Shown: positions 52,221 through 61,294 of the stretch, piece by piece
How positions within the stretch are numbered: position 1 is the first letter of the stretch
Layout of the letters: each line of letters begins with the position of its first letter
Assembly: GCA_002027195.1 (NCBI GenBank)
Contig: MWJO01000031.1
Location: 1 to 64,000 of the forward strand
Direction: 5' to 3'
Source of the DNA: Streptomyces sp. GKU 895
GTDB taxonomy: Bacteria; Actinomycetota; Actinomycetes; Streptomycetales; Streptomycetaceae
Length of the DNA stretch: 64,000 nt
Notes under the pieces: generated by a model
Database searches by the model: none
Told to the model about the DNA's origin: nothing
The model's input: only the letters and a program-made list of their open reading frames with translations
Translations under genes and position numbers: made by a program

Positions 52221-52487
52221 CATCCCGACGACCCCGAACTGACCGGGCTCATCGCCGAACTCGCCGAGCGCAGTGCGGAGTTCCGGCGGATCTGGGACTC
52301 CGGTGAGGTCACCATGTGCGCGGCGGGGCGCAAGCGGGTGCGGCATCCCGCCGTCGGAGTGCTGGAGTTGGACTTCGAGACGCTGCATGTGCCGGCCGCG
52401 CCCGGGGAGTCCGGGCTGGTGCTGCATGTGTTCAGCGCGGCGGAGGGCAGTCCTGAGGCTGCCGCGCTCAGCAAGCTGCTCGCCTAG
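52221..52487 (+). pseudogene. MmyB-type XRE regulator, 3' fragment
   Basis: About 88 codons reading HPDDPELTGLIAELAERSAEFRRIW, RKRVRHPAVGVLELDFETLHVP and SGLVLHVFSAAEGSPEAAAL, the C-terminal ligand domain of MmyB-like HTH regulators. The HTH half is missing. Such regulators normally lie divergent to an oxidoreductase gene, which fits the truncated partner on the other strand. Confidence 0.78.
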
Positions 52488-52578
52488 TCACCAGCGAGCT
52501 GCTCGCCTGTCACCAGCGAGTTGCTGGCCTGGTCATCAGCGAGCTACTCGCCTGGTCACCAGCAAGCTGCTCGCCTGG
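52468..52578. repeat. Five tandem 20-23-bp copies of a gene 3' end
   Basis: The last codons of the MmyB fragment (TCAGCAAGCTGCTCGCCTAG) are followed by four more copies such as TCACCAGCGAGCTGCTCGCC, ending exactly at the stop codon of the next gene (52579). Confidence 0.85.
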
Positions 52579-53340
52579 TCAGTTGTTCCAGGTCTCGTCG
52601 TACGGGTCCGCGGGCGTCGCCACCGGGCGGGCCGACGTCACCTTCAGATAGGGGATCGGGCCGTTGTTGACCGGGTCCTTGGTGCGCTCGGGCGTGTAGG
52701 TGCCGGTGGCCTCCAGCCAGGCGTCCGGTCTCAGCACCGGCGGGATCTTGCCGTTCAGGGCGATCTTCACCGGCTGGGCATCCGCGGCACAGCAGTTCAG
52801 GGCCATGCGGACCAGGTAGGGGTGGCCGGCTCCGTCCAGGGCGACGAAACCGGTGATCTTGATCTCGCGGCCGCGCAGCTCACGGCCGTGGTCGTAGACC
52901 GCGCGGCCCGCGTAGTCGGCCACCCCGAGGCGCAGCGGGCCGGTGGCGGGGAGGTCCTCGTAGCCGTATGCCCGCTGGAGTGCCGTACCGGAACGCATCG
53001 CGCTGTAGGAGCCGAGGGCGGGTGGGGCGACGAGGACGAGGGCGAGGAGGGGGAGGACCAGGAGCCAGGAGACGCGGGGTTCACGGTGGTTGTGGTCCGC
53101 GTGGTCGTCCTGGTCCGCGTGGTCGTCTTGGTGCGCATGGTCGTCCTGGTCCGCGTGGTGGGCGCTTCGGCGTTCGTACCACAAGGTCGCCAGTGCCGCC
53201 GCGATCAGGACCGCGCCGGACAGCAGGAGCAGGGGGCGCAGGCCTGCCTTGACGTAGCGCAGGTACAGGTCGGTGGAACCCGCGTGCAGCAGGGTCGCGC
53301 CGAGCAGGAACATGACCGCCGACTGGGCGTGCCGGTTCAC
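52579..53340 (-). CDS. TIGR03943 family membrane protein
   Basis: 253 aa from GTG 53340, GTGA overlap with the permease. Two helices at the N-terminus, a His/Asp-rich cytosolic or surface stretch (HHADQDDHAHQDDHADQDDHADHNH) likely to bind metal, another helix, and a C-terminal beta-rich domain with LNCCAADAQPVK. The family accompanies DUF318 permeases and may act with them in metal handling. Confidence 0.85.
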   Translation of the reverse strand: MNRHAQSAVMFLLGATLLHAGSTDLYLRYVKAGLRPLLLLSGAVLIAAALATLWYERRSAHHADQDDHAHQDDHADQDDHADHNHREPRVSWLLVLPLLALVLVAPPALGSYSAMRSGTALQRAYGYEDLPATGPLRLGVADYAGRAVYDHGRELRGREIKITGFVALDGAGHPYLVRMALNCCAADAQPVKIALNGKIPPVLRPDAWLEATGTYTPERTKDPVNNGPIPYLKVTSARPVATPADPYDETWNN

Positions 53341-54404
53341 AGCAGCACCGCCCCCGTCAGCACCGCCACCAGGACGGCGAGGGCGAAGGTGGCGGGCGCG
53401 AAGCGGAGCGCGAAGCCGCGGCCGAAGGTTCCCGCCTGCATCGCGAACAGCTTCAGGTCGATCATCGGGCCGACCGTCAGGAACGCCAGCCGGGCCGTGA
53501 GCGAGAACTGCGACAGCGACGCCGCCACGAACGCGTCCGCCTCCGAGCAGATCGACAGCAGTACCGCGAGGACGGCGAGGGCGAGGACGGACACCACCGG
53601 GTTGCCGGCCGCCGCCCGCAGCCATTCCTGCGGTACGACCGCCTTCAGCGTCGCCGCCGCCATCGCGCCGATGACCAGGAAACCGCCGGCGTGCATCACG
53701 TCGTGCCGCACCGAACCCCAGAACGCCGCTCCCTTGCCCTGCCCCTCGTACGAGGCACGGGCCGGGGGCCGCAGCCAGTCCGCGCGGCCGAGGCGCAGCC
53801 ACAGCCAGCCCATCGCGCACGCCACCAGCAGGCCCGCGACCAGGCGGCCGAGCACCATCTCCGGGTTGCGCGGGAACGCGACGGCCGTCGCCGTCAGCAC
53901 CACCGGGTTGATCGCCGGGGCGGAGAGGAGGAAGGCGAGGGCCGCGGCCGGGGTGACGCCGCGTCGGACCAGCGCGCCCGCCACCGGCACCGACGCGCAC
54001 TCGCAGCCCGGCAGCACCGCGCCCGCCACGCCCGCGACCGGCACCGCCAGCGCCGGGTTCTTCGGCAGGGCGCGGGCGAAGAACGACGCCGGCACGAACA
54101 CCGCGATCGCCGCCGACAGCAGGACGCCGAGCACGAGGAACGGCAGCGCCTGCACGGTCACCGCCACGAAGACCGTCATCCAGCTCTGCATCACCAGGCT
54201 GGCCAGCGCGCCGCGGATGGGGCCCTGGAGGAGGAGCGTCAGGAGCAGGAGCATCGTGAGCAGGAGCGGGGAGTTCAGGTGGCGGGCCTGCTCGTCGCCG
54301 CCCTTGCCCTCGCCCTCACCCTCGCCTTTGGGCGCCGGCTGCTCGGACTTCGGGGGTGGCGTCGGTTCCGCCGCCGCGGGCGGGGCTTCTTCGGTGATCG
54401 CCAC
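53337..54404 (-). CDS. DUF318/YraQ-type permease
   Basis: About 355 aa from GTG 54404 (GGAGG ten bases upstream); 54446 is an alternative. Pro/Glu-rich N-terminus, then eight hydrophobic helices with PGCECASVPVAGALVRRG and SAPAINPVVLTATAVAFP, the twin motifs of this permease family, plus CSEADAFVAASLSQ. Operon with the TIGR03943 gene. Substrate not established. Confidence 0.87.
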   Translation of the reverse strand: MAITEEAPPAAAEPTPPPKSEQPAPKGEGEGEGKGGDEQARHLNSPLLLTMLLLLTLLLQGPIRGALASLVMQSWMTVFVAVTVQALPFLVLGVLLSAAIAVFVPASFFARALPKNPALAVPVAGVAGAVLPGCECASVPVAGALVRRGVTPAAALAFLLSAPAINPVVLTATAVAFPRNPEMVLGRLVAGLLVACAMGWLWLRLGRADWLRPPARASYEGQGKGAAFWGSVRHDVMHAGGFLVIGAMAAATLKAVVPQEWLRAAAGNPVVSVLALAVLAVLLSICSEADAFVAASLSQFSLTARLAFLTVGPMIDLKLFAMQAGTFGRGFALRFAPATFALAVLVAVLTGAVLL

Positions 54405-54608
54405 GGGTGAGGTACCTCCGGTGGTGCGCGAGGGCGTGGGGTGCACGTGGATTTCCCTCCCCTTCAGTACGGGGGGTGCGAGGTGTGCGTTCAGCTCGTG
54501 CCGGTCGCTGTTGGCCGCCGTGGGTTGCTATTGGCCGCTGTCGGTGGCTGTCGGTGGCTGTCGGTCGCTTCTGGAACCACCCGTCTCGTTGAGGCAGTCT
54601 TTTCCCTC

Positions 54609-56606
54609 GTGGCGAGCCTTCCGAATCAGAGTCCGCAGGGTCAACAAGGTCAGCAGAGTCGGCAGGGGGACACGGCCGCGCACATGGTGGTGTGCGGGGA
54701 CGACGGGCTCGCCCATCGGCTGGCCGCCGAGTTGCGGGGCGTGTACGGGGAGCAGGTCACGCTCGTCGTACCGGCGTCCGAGCGGACGGTGCGGCCGCCC
54801 GTGGTCGGGCGGGCCCGGGCGGCGTCGGCGGCGCTGCTCGACCGGATGGTGAGCGCCGCCGCCGGGCGGACCGGCGGGAGTGAACCCGTCGGCGGGGAAC
54901 GGCTGGTGGAGGCCGCGGAGGCTTCGGAAGCCGTGCTCGCCGACGCGGGTGTGGAGCGGGCCGCGGCGCTGGCGCTCGTGTACGACGACGACGAGACCAA
55001 CATCCGCGCCGCGCTGACCGCACGTCGTCTCAATCCACGGCTGCGGCTCGTACTGCGGCTCTACAACCGGAGGTTGGGGCAGCACATCGAGGAACTGCTC
55101 GATCAGGCGGCCGCGTTGGCCTCCGGCGGCGGCCAGGGTGGCGGTGCCGGTGACGGGGTTTTCGACGCCTCTACGACCGTGTTGTCCGACGCCGATACCG
55201 CCGCGCCGGCGCTCGTGGCCTCCGCGGTCGCCGGGACCAGCAAGGTCGTGCAGACGGACGGGTTGTTGCTGCGGGCGGTGGAGCGGCCGCCGGGGGATGC
55301 CCGTGGGGCCGGGCTTGCCACGCTGGCCTTGCTGTCCGGGACCGGAAATGGGACCGGGAACGGGGCTGGCAATGGGGCCGGTGACGGGGTCGGCAACGGC
55401 GTCGCCGGAGAGCAAGGGCCCGAGTTGCTGCCGGATGCCGAGGCCGTACGCGCGTCGGGTGGGCGCGGGACCGTCGTACTGGAGCAGGTGTCGTACGCCG
55501 GACCGCCGCTGCCCGCCGGGCGGGGCGGGGGGATCGTGCCGCCGTTCGCCTCGTTGTTCTCGCGGCGGTTGCGGTGGTCGTTGGCCGGGCTCGTGGGGTG
55601 TGTGGCCGCGCTCGCCCTCGCGCTGTCGGTGGTGACCGGTGAGCATCCGCTGTTCGCCACCTACGAGACGCTTCTGGATCTCTTCGCCATCAACGATCCC
55701 GCGCTCGGGGCGCCGATCGGGCGGCAGATCCTGCAACTCCTCACCGGGCTCGTGGGGTTGTTGCTGCTGCCGGTGCTGCTGGCCGCGGTGCTGGAGGCGC
55801 TCGGGACCTTCCGGTCCGCGTCGGCGCTGCGGAAACCTCCTCGGGGGCTGGGTGGACATGTGGTGCTCCTCGGGCTCGGGAAGATCGGTACGCGGGTGCT
55901 CACGCGGTTGCGGGAACTGGACATTCCTGTGGTGTGTGTCGAGTCGGGGGCGGAGGCGCGGGGGCTTGCGACGGCTCGGCGGTTGCGGGTGCCGGTGGTG
56001 CTCGGGGATGTGACGCAGGAAGGGGTGCTGGAGGCGGCGAAGATCCATCGGGCGCATGCGCTGTTGGCCGTGACCAGTTCGGATACGACGAATCTCGAGG
56101 CCGCCTTGTATGCGCGGTCCGTGCGGCCCGATCTGCGGGTGGTGTTGCGGCTGTACGACGACGACTTCGCGACGGCGGTGTACCGGACGCTGCGGGCTGC
56201 GCATCCTCGGGCGTCGACGCGGAGTCGGAGCGTTTCTCATCTGGCCGCGCCCGCGTTCGCCGGGGCGATGATGGGGCGGCAGATCCTCGGGGCGATTCCT
56301 GTGGAGCGGCGGTGTTGTTGTTGCGCGCGGTGGGCGGGCATCCACCAGGAGCGGACTGGCGGGCGTTTCGGCGGGGCGGGCGGTGCTGGCGCGACACGGC
56401 TGCGGTGGGAGCGGCCGGGGCGAGCCTGCTGTGGAGGGCCGACGAGGAGGGCGGCCTTCGGGGTTGGTGGAACCGCGGATACTGTGCTGAAGGTCGGACC
56501 AGGGTGGTGTGGCGGCTGCGCGGCGGGGTGGCGAGTTGCTGGGCGGCGGCGTGGGCGGGCGGGACGGAGGCTGCGGGCTGGGACCCGGACCCGGTGCTCG
56601 AGCTGA
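54609..56606 (+). pseudogene. TrkA-N / CASTOR-POLLUX-like ion-channel regulator, 3' end frameshifted
   Basis: From GTG 54609. Two nucleotide-binding domains: MVVCGDDGLAHRLAAELR near the start and HVVLLGLGKIGTRVLTRLRELDIPVVCVES further on, with a membrane helix between (SLAGLVGCVAALALALSVV) and a second hydrophobic pair. A Gly/Asn low-complexity run (GTGNGTGNGAGNGAGDG) lies in the linker. After GAIPVERR (56312) the frame breaks: the homologous continuation VLLLRAVGGHPPG is in another frame and the end motif (AAARRGGELLGGG) in a third. Decay or several indels. Confidence 0.75.
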
Positions 56607-57208
56607 GGCGGCGGCGGTCGGCGTGGCGCCGAGCGGCGGTTTCGCCACCCGGCGGGCTGGGGGTGGTCCGTCGCCGCGCTGGCGGGTGCCGCTGCGCCAC
56701 GTGCCGCCTCCAGCGGCACGACTGCCGCAGCGGCGGCGAGTGGTGGCGGATCGCTGCTGGGGGGCCCAGCAGCGCGACCGCCCGCGCGGCGGCGAGGCGG
56801 CGGCGTGCCGGGCGGTGCGCGGCGGCGCGGTTGCGACACTGCTGGTGGGCGCCGACCAGCAGCGCGACTCGATCGTAGCTGGATGGCAGCAGGCGTGCCG
56901 CTGCTCGGTGGGCGCCACCGTCGCGCGACTGCCCGCAGCTAGGCAGGCACACAGGCAGGTGCCGCTAGTGGGCTGGGCGCCGACCCAGCGTACGGCTGCC
57001 CGCAGCCAGGCAGGTCGACAGCCGGCTGCCGCTGCTCGGCTGGGTACGGGCCCGGCGGCGTGCTGACCGCAGACGAGTAAGCAGTCAGCCAGCTGTCGCT
57101 GCCCGAGTGGGCGCCGACCCTTGTGGTGCGGCTGCCCGAGTGGGCGCCGGCCCTTGTGGTGCGGCTGTCCGGCAGCCGTGCCGATCGTGGGGCGGCGCCC
57201 CGGCGGGG
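56607..57208. repeat. 600-bp GC-rich region with degenerate repeats
   Basis: No gene seen. Pieces such as GGGCGCCGACC and GGCTGCCCGCAG recur with drift, ending in a clean 33-bp tandem duplication (57098-57130 and 57131-57163, 32 of 33 identical). Confidence 0.65.
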
Positions 57209-59140
57209 TTAGGCGGGGGTGGGGCTGTTGTTCAAGTGGCGGGCTGCGAAGTCCAGTTCCAGCCTTACCTGCTTGATCCTCTCGTCCACCACCAACGAAC
57301 CGTGGCCCGCGTCGTAGCGGTAGACCTCGTGGGTCGCCCCCCTTGCCTCCAGGCGCTTCACATAGTTGTCGATCTGGCGGATCGGGCAGCGGGGGTCGTT
57401 GACGCCGGCCGAGATGTAGACCGGGGCCTTGACCTGGTCGACGTAGGTGAGGGGGGACGAGGCCTCGAAGCGGTCCGGGACTTCTTCCGGGGTGCCGCCC
57501 AGGAGCGTGCGGTCCATGGCCTTCAGCGCTTCCATCTCGTCGTGGTACGCCGTGACGTAGTCGGCGACCGGGACCGCCGCGATGCCGAGGGTCCACGCGT
57601 CGGGCTGGGTGCCGAGGCCGAGGAGGGTGAGGTAGCCGCCCCAGGAGCCGCCGGTGAGGATCAGGCGGGTGGGGTCGGCGAGGCCGGACGTCACCGCCCA
57701 TTCCCGGACCGCCGCGATGTCCTCCAGCTCGATCAGGCCGACCCGGTGCTTGAGGGCGTCCGTCCAGGCGCGGCCGTAGCCCGTCGAGCCGCGGTAGTTC
57801 ACTCTGACCACCGCGTAGCCGTGGTCCACCCAGGCCGCCGGGCCCGCCGCGAACGCGTCGCTGTCGTGCCAGGTCGGGCCGCCGTGGATGTCGAAGACCG
57901 TGGGGAGCGGACCCGTCGCGCCCGCCGGCTTCTGGACCAGGGCGTGGATGCGGCCGCCCGGGCCCTCCACCCACACGTCCTCCACCGGCACCGAGCCGGG
58001 GGACTTCATGCCCGGCGGGTCCAGCACCACCGCGCCGGTCGTGGAGCGGACCGTCGAGGGCTGCGCCGCCGACGACCAGAGGTACTCCACGCTGCCGTCG
58101 GGGCGGGCCGTCGCGCCGGAGACCGAGCCCGCCGGGGTGGGGATCTTCACCAGCTCGCGGGTGGTCAGGTCGTAGCGGAACAACTCGCTGCGGGCCTCGA
58201 AGCTGTGGGCGATGAGCAGCCCCGTGCCGTCCGGGTACCACTCCGCGCTGACGTCGCCCGGCAGGTCGAGGGCCAGGTCCGTCTCCTCCCCCGAGGCCAC
58301 GTCCCACACCAGCGGCTCCCAACGCCCCCGGCGCTGATGCCCGATGAGCAGGCGGCTGTCCCCGTCGACCGGCGCGAAGCCCAGCACCTCCAGGCCCAGT
58401 TCCTCGGTGCCGCCCTTGGTGTCGTCCAGCTCGGCGACCGGTGTGCCGTCGAGGCGCACCACGCGCAGCGCCGAGTGCATCGCGTCGCCGTGCTCGGTGT
58501 GCTCCAGGGCGATCAGCGAGCCGTCGTGGGAGAGGTCGCCGACGCCCGCGGACTCGCGATGCCGGTAGATCTCCACCGGGGGTTCCGACGGGGATTCCGA
58601 CGGGGACTCCGGCAAGGGCTCCGAAGGTGACTCCGACGGGGACTGTGCCGTACGGACGACGTAGATCGTCGTACCGTCCTCGTCCGTCGAGCGGCCCACC
58701 ACCGCCGTGCGACCGTCGCGGCCGAGAGCCAGGCCCGCCGGGTAGGAGGCGTCGAGGCCGGGGGCGGCCGGTTCGTCCGGGCCGCCCTCGAACGGCTGGC
58801 GGCGCCAGACGCCGAACTCGTCGCCGTCCTTGTCGTCGAACCACCAGATCCACGCGCCGTCCGGGGTCAGCACGCCGTCCGTCGTGCCGTTCGGCCGGTC
58901 GGTGACCTGGCGCTGGGCGCCGGTGGCCCGGTCCCAGGCGTACAGCTCGTACGTCCCTGTCGCGTTCGACACGAACAGGGAGCGGTCCGGGGCGTCCTCC
59001 GCCCAGTCCGGCAGGGAGACCCGGGGCGCCCGGAAGCGCTTCTCCCACTCCGGCATCGCTTCCCGCCGTTCGCTCGCGACACCCTGCAGGTCACTCTGTT
59101 CGTTCTGTCCGGGCGCGGCGGACCCGTTGCTCTCAGTCAT
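57209..59140 (-). CDS. S9 family prolyl-oligopeptidase-like peptidase
   Basis: 643 aa. N-terminal beta-propeller (about 1-390) and C-terminal alpha/beta hydrolase with TGGSWGGYLTLL (nucleophile Ser), AGVNDPRCP (Asp) and DAGHGSLV (His). A Ser-Pro-Glu repeat insert at about 165-190 (SPSESPSEPLPESPSESP) is unusual. No signal peptide, so cytosolic. Cleaves short peptides after proline or similar. Confidence 0.9.
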   Translation of the reverse strand: MTESNGSAAPGQNEQSDLQGVASERREAMPEWEKRFRAPRVSLPDWAEDAPDRSLFVSNATGTYELYAWDRATGAQRQVTDRPNGTTDGVLTPDGAWIWWFDDKDGDEFGVWRRQPFEGGPDEPAAPGLDASYPAGLALGRDGRTAVVGRSTDEDGTTIYVVRTAQSPSESPSEPLPESPSESPSEPPVEIYRHRESAGVGDLSHDGSLIALEHTEHGDAMHSALRVVRLDGTPVAELDDTKGGTEELGLEVLGFAPVDGDSRLLIGHQRRGRWEPLVWDVASGEETDLALDLPGDVSAEWYPDGTGLLIAHSFEARSELFRYDLTTRELVKIPTPAGSVSGATARPDGSVEYLWSSAAQPSTVRSTTGAVVLDPPGMKSPGSVPVEDVWVEGPGGRIHALVQKPAGATGPLPTVFDIHGGPTWHDSDAFAAGPAAWVDHGYAVVRVNYRGSTGYGRAWTDALKHRVGLIELEDIAAVREWAVTSGLADPTRLILTGGSWGGYLTLLGLGTQPDAWTLGIAAVPVADYVTAYHDEMEALKAMDRTLLGGTPEEVPDRFEASSPLTYVDQVKAPVYISAGVNDPRCPIRQIDNYVKRLEARGATHEVYRYDAGHGSLVVDERIKQVRLELDFAARHLNNSPTPA

Positions 59141-59191
59141 GGGCCCATACTGCCCGCCCGCACAGACAATTCACGGGCGGGGTGCACAGCC

Positions 59192-59218
59192 TGTGGACAA
59201 CTCATTGCCTGTGGACAA
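59192..59218. promoter_or_regulatory. Pair of DnaA-box-like 9-mers
   Basis: TGTGGACAA at 59192-59200 and 59210-59218, same orientation and 9 bp apart, between divergent S9 peptidase and SURF1 genes. Both match the preferred Streptomyces DnaA box exactly. Confidence 0.45.
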
Positions 59219-59270
59219 CCTGGCCGACCCCGCGGACCGAGGCTTCCCGGCTGCCCCGTACCGTTGAGGT

Positions 59271-60056
59271 GTGTACCGGTTTCTGCTGACGCCCCGTTGG
59301 TGGGGGATCAACGTCTTCGTGCTGCTCGCCATCCCCTTCTGCGTGTTCATGGGGTCCTGGCAGCTGAGCCGCTTCGAGGAGCGGATGCAGGACCACGACC
59401 GGGCGACCACGCAGGCCGCGGCCAATGAGCGGGAGGCCGCCGCGCCGCTGGCCGAGCTGCTGCCGGTGGACCAGGAGACCTCCGGACGGCAGGCCACGGT
59501 GAGCGGGCGGTACGGCAAGCAGTTGCTGGTGCCGGGCCGGGAGCTGGACGGCCGGCGCGGGTTCTATGTGCTGACGCTGCTGCGCACCGACGGGGGCAAG
59601 GCGCTGCCGGTGGTGCGGGGCTGGCTGCCGGGGGACGCCGACCCGGCGAAGGCGCCGGCCGCGCCGAAGGGTGAGGTCACCGTCACGGGCGCCCTGCAGG
59701 CGTCCGAGCAGCCCGGTGAGAACGGGGTCAGCGCACGGGGCGGGCTGCCCGCGGGGCAGACCTCGGCGATCAGCGCGGCCTCGCTGGTGAACCTGGTGTC
59801 GTACGACGTGTACGACGCCTGGGTCACCCTGGACAAGGCCGATGCCGGGATGAAGGCGGTGCCCGCGAGCGCGCCGGCCGACAGCGGGCTGAACCTGAAG
59901 GCCTTCCAGAACCTCGGCTACACCGGCGAGTGGTTCGTGTTCGCCGGGTTCGTCGTCTTCATGTGGTTCCGGTTGCTGCGGCGCGAGGTCGAATTCGCCC
60001 GGGACGCGGAGCTGGGCCTGGTGCCCGAGGTGAGCGAGCAGCGAGCGGCTGTCTGA
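59271..60056 (+). CDS. SURF1 family protein
   Basis: 261 aa from GTG 59271 (VYRFLLTPRWWGINVFVLLAIPFCVFMGSWQLSRFEERM). One helix at each end, with the SURF1 signatures LGxWQLxR-like GSWQLSRFEER and YVLTLLRTDGGKALPVVRGWLP. Acts in assembly of cytochrome c oxidase in the membrane. Confidence 0.92.
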   Translation: MYRFLLTPRWWGINVFVLLAIPFCVFMGSWQLSRFEERMQDHDRATTQAAANEREAAAPLAELLPVDQETSGRQATVSGRYGKQLLVPGRELDGRRGFYVLTLLRTDGGKALPVVRGWLPGDADPAKAPAAPKGEVTVTGALQASEQPGENGVSARGGLPAGQTSAISAASLVNLVSYDVYDAWVTLDKADAGMKAVPASAPADSGLNLKAFQNLGYTGEWFVFAGFVVFMWFRLLRREVEFARDAELGLVPEVSEQRAAV

Positions 60057-60142
60057 CGCCGACCGGCATCAACCACGATCACCGGCATCGTCAAAGGCTT
60101 CCGCGGACCACGCGCATACGCACGCGCAGGCCGTCGGCGACG

Positions 60143-61294
60143 TCACGACGCCGCCAGCACGCCCGTCCAGTAGACCGTCCCCGCGCACGCGTTGTTCACC
60201 GTCGTCGTGGCCGCCGCCACCCCGCCCTCGGCGGAGTTGGTGATGGTCACGCTGCCGTCCGCCGTGCCGCCGTCCTCCCTGACGAGCTGGGTGGTGGTGC
60301 CGGTGTCGCCGCCGGTGGAGGTGCCCTCCGTGGTGGTGCCGGTCTCGCTCGGGGTCGGGTCCGGGGTCGGGTCGGGATCCGGGGACGGGTCGCCGCCCTC
60401 GACGGGGCAGGTCTCCGAGGGGACCCAGGCGAACTTCACGTCGTAGGAGGCGCCGGGCTGGAGGACCAGGGAGGCTAGTTCCGTGGACGGGTCCGGGAGG
60501 GAGGCCGCGGCGTCACCGGCGGTGTGCCGGGCCTGGCCGACCTTGGAGTAGTCCGCCGCTCCCGCCACCGCGAGGGTGATCGAGCCGGGGCCCGCGATCG
60601 TGCAGGCGGCCGTGGCGGTGTTGGTGTAGCGGAACGTGCCGTAGACCACGCCGGAGGCGTCCGGGGCGGCGGAGGTGGCCGTCGCCGAGCCGAGGTCCGT
60701 GGCCGTACAGACGGGGACGCCGACGGTGCTGGCCGCGGACGGGTCGCCGGCGCCGGCGCTGCCGCCGCCGGTGGAGGAGCCCTTGCTGTCCTTGTCGCCC
60801 TTGTCCTTGTCCTCGGCCTTGCCGGAGCCGCCTCCGGAGGTGGACTCGCCGCCGTCGGGGTTCTTGCCCTGGCTCGCGCCCCCCTGGGCCTGTGAGGAGA
60901 GGCCGGCGTTCTGCGGGTCGGCGTCGGAGCCGGTGGCCCCGGAGACGTGCAGCAGGGCCGGGACGGCGGTGCCGATGAAGAGCGCCGCGGCGGCCATGCC
61001 CACGAGGGCCTGTCGCTTGCGGGCCCGGCGGGCGGGCACCGCCAGCCGCAGATGGTCCAGCGTGCCGTCGCGCGGTTCGATCTCCTGGACCGCCTGGTGC
61101 AGCATGCGGCGCAGTGCCAGCTCGTCCGAGTCGAACCCTTCGTGGGGGCTCTGGTCGTCGAGGCCGTGGTTCACAGTTCCGTTCCCAGCGTGTGATTGCT
61201 TCGGGGTGTCCTGCCCGTCCCCGCCCGGCTCGTGCCAGTCGAAGGGGCGGTGCAGGTGGCGCCGCCCGTCCCGGCCTTCGTGGTCCCCGCTCAT
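60143..61294 (-). CDS. Membrane protein co-transcribed with ECF sigma, Ser/Gly-rich
   Basis: 383 aa. Cytosolic N-part with DELALRRMLHQAVQEIEPRDGTLDHLRLAVPARRARKRQ, one helix (ALVGMAAAALFIGTAVPALL), then a long Gly/Ser/Lys low-complexity region and an extracellular beta domain. Overlaps the sigma gene by ATGA. Probably an anti-sigma or surface sensor. Confidence 0.75.
   Translation of the reverse strand: MSGDHEGRDGRRHLHRPFDWHEPGGDGQDTPKQSHAGNGTVNHGLDDQSPHEGFDSDELALRRMLHQAVQEIEPRDGTLDHLRLAVPARRARKRQALVGMAAAALFIGTAVPALLHVSGATGSDADPQNAGLSSQAQGGASQGKNPDGGESTSGGGSGKAEDKDKGDKDSKGSSTGGGSAGAGDPSAASTVGVPVCTATDLGSATATSAAPDASGVVYGTFRYTNTATAACTIAGPGSITLAVAGAADYSKVGQARHTAGDAAASLPDPSTELASLVLQPGASYDVKFAWVPSETCPVEGGDPSPDPDPTPDPTPSETGTTTEGTSTGGDTGTTTQLVREDGGTADGSVTITNSAEGGVAAATTTVNNACAGTVYWTGVLAAS

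Noticed and set aside
54528..59048. 1506-codon open frame on the minus strand
   Set aside because: It is antisense to the TrkA-like gene and a shifted frame of the S9 peptidase; Arg/Pro/Gly-rich composition with no domain, typical of high-G+C shadow frames.
59192..59218. Replication origin
   Set aside because: Only two DnaA boxes, no dnaA/dnaN and no AT-rich unwinding region.
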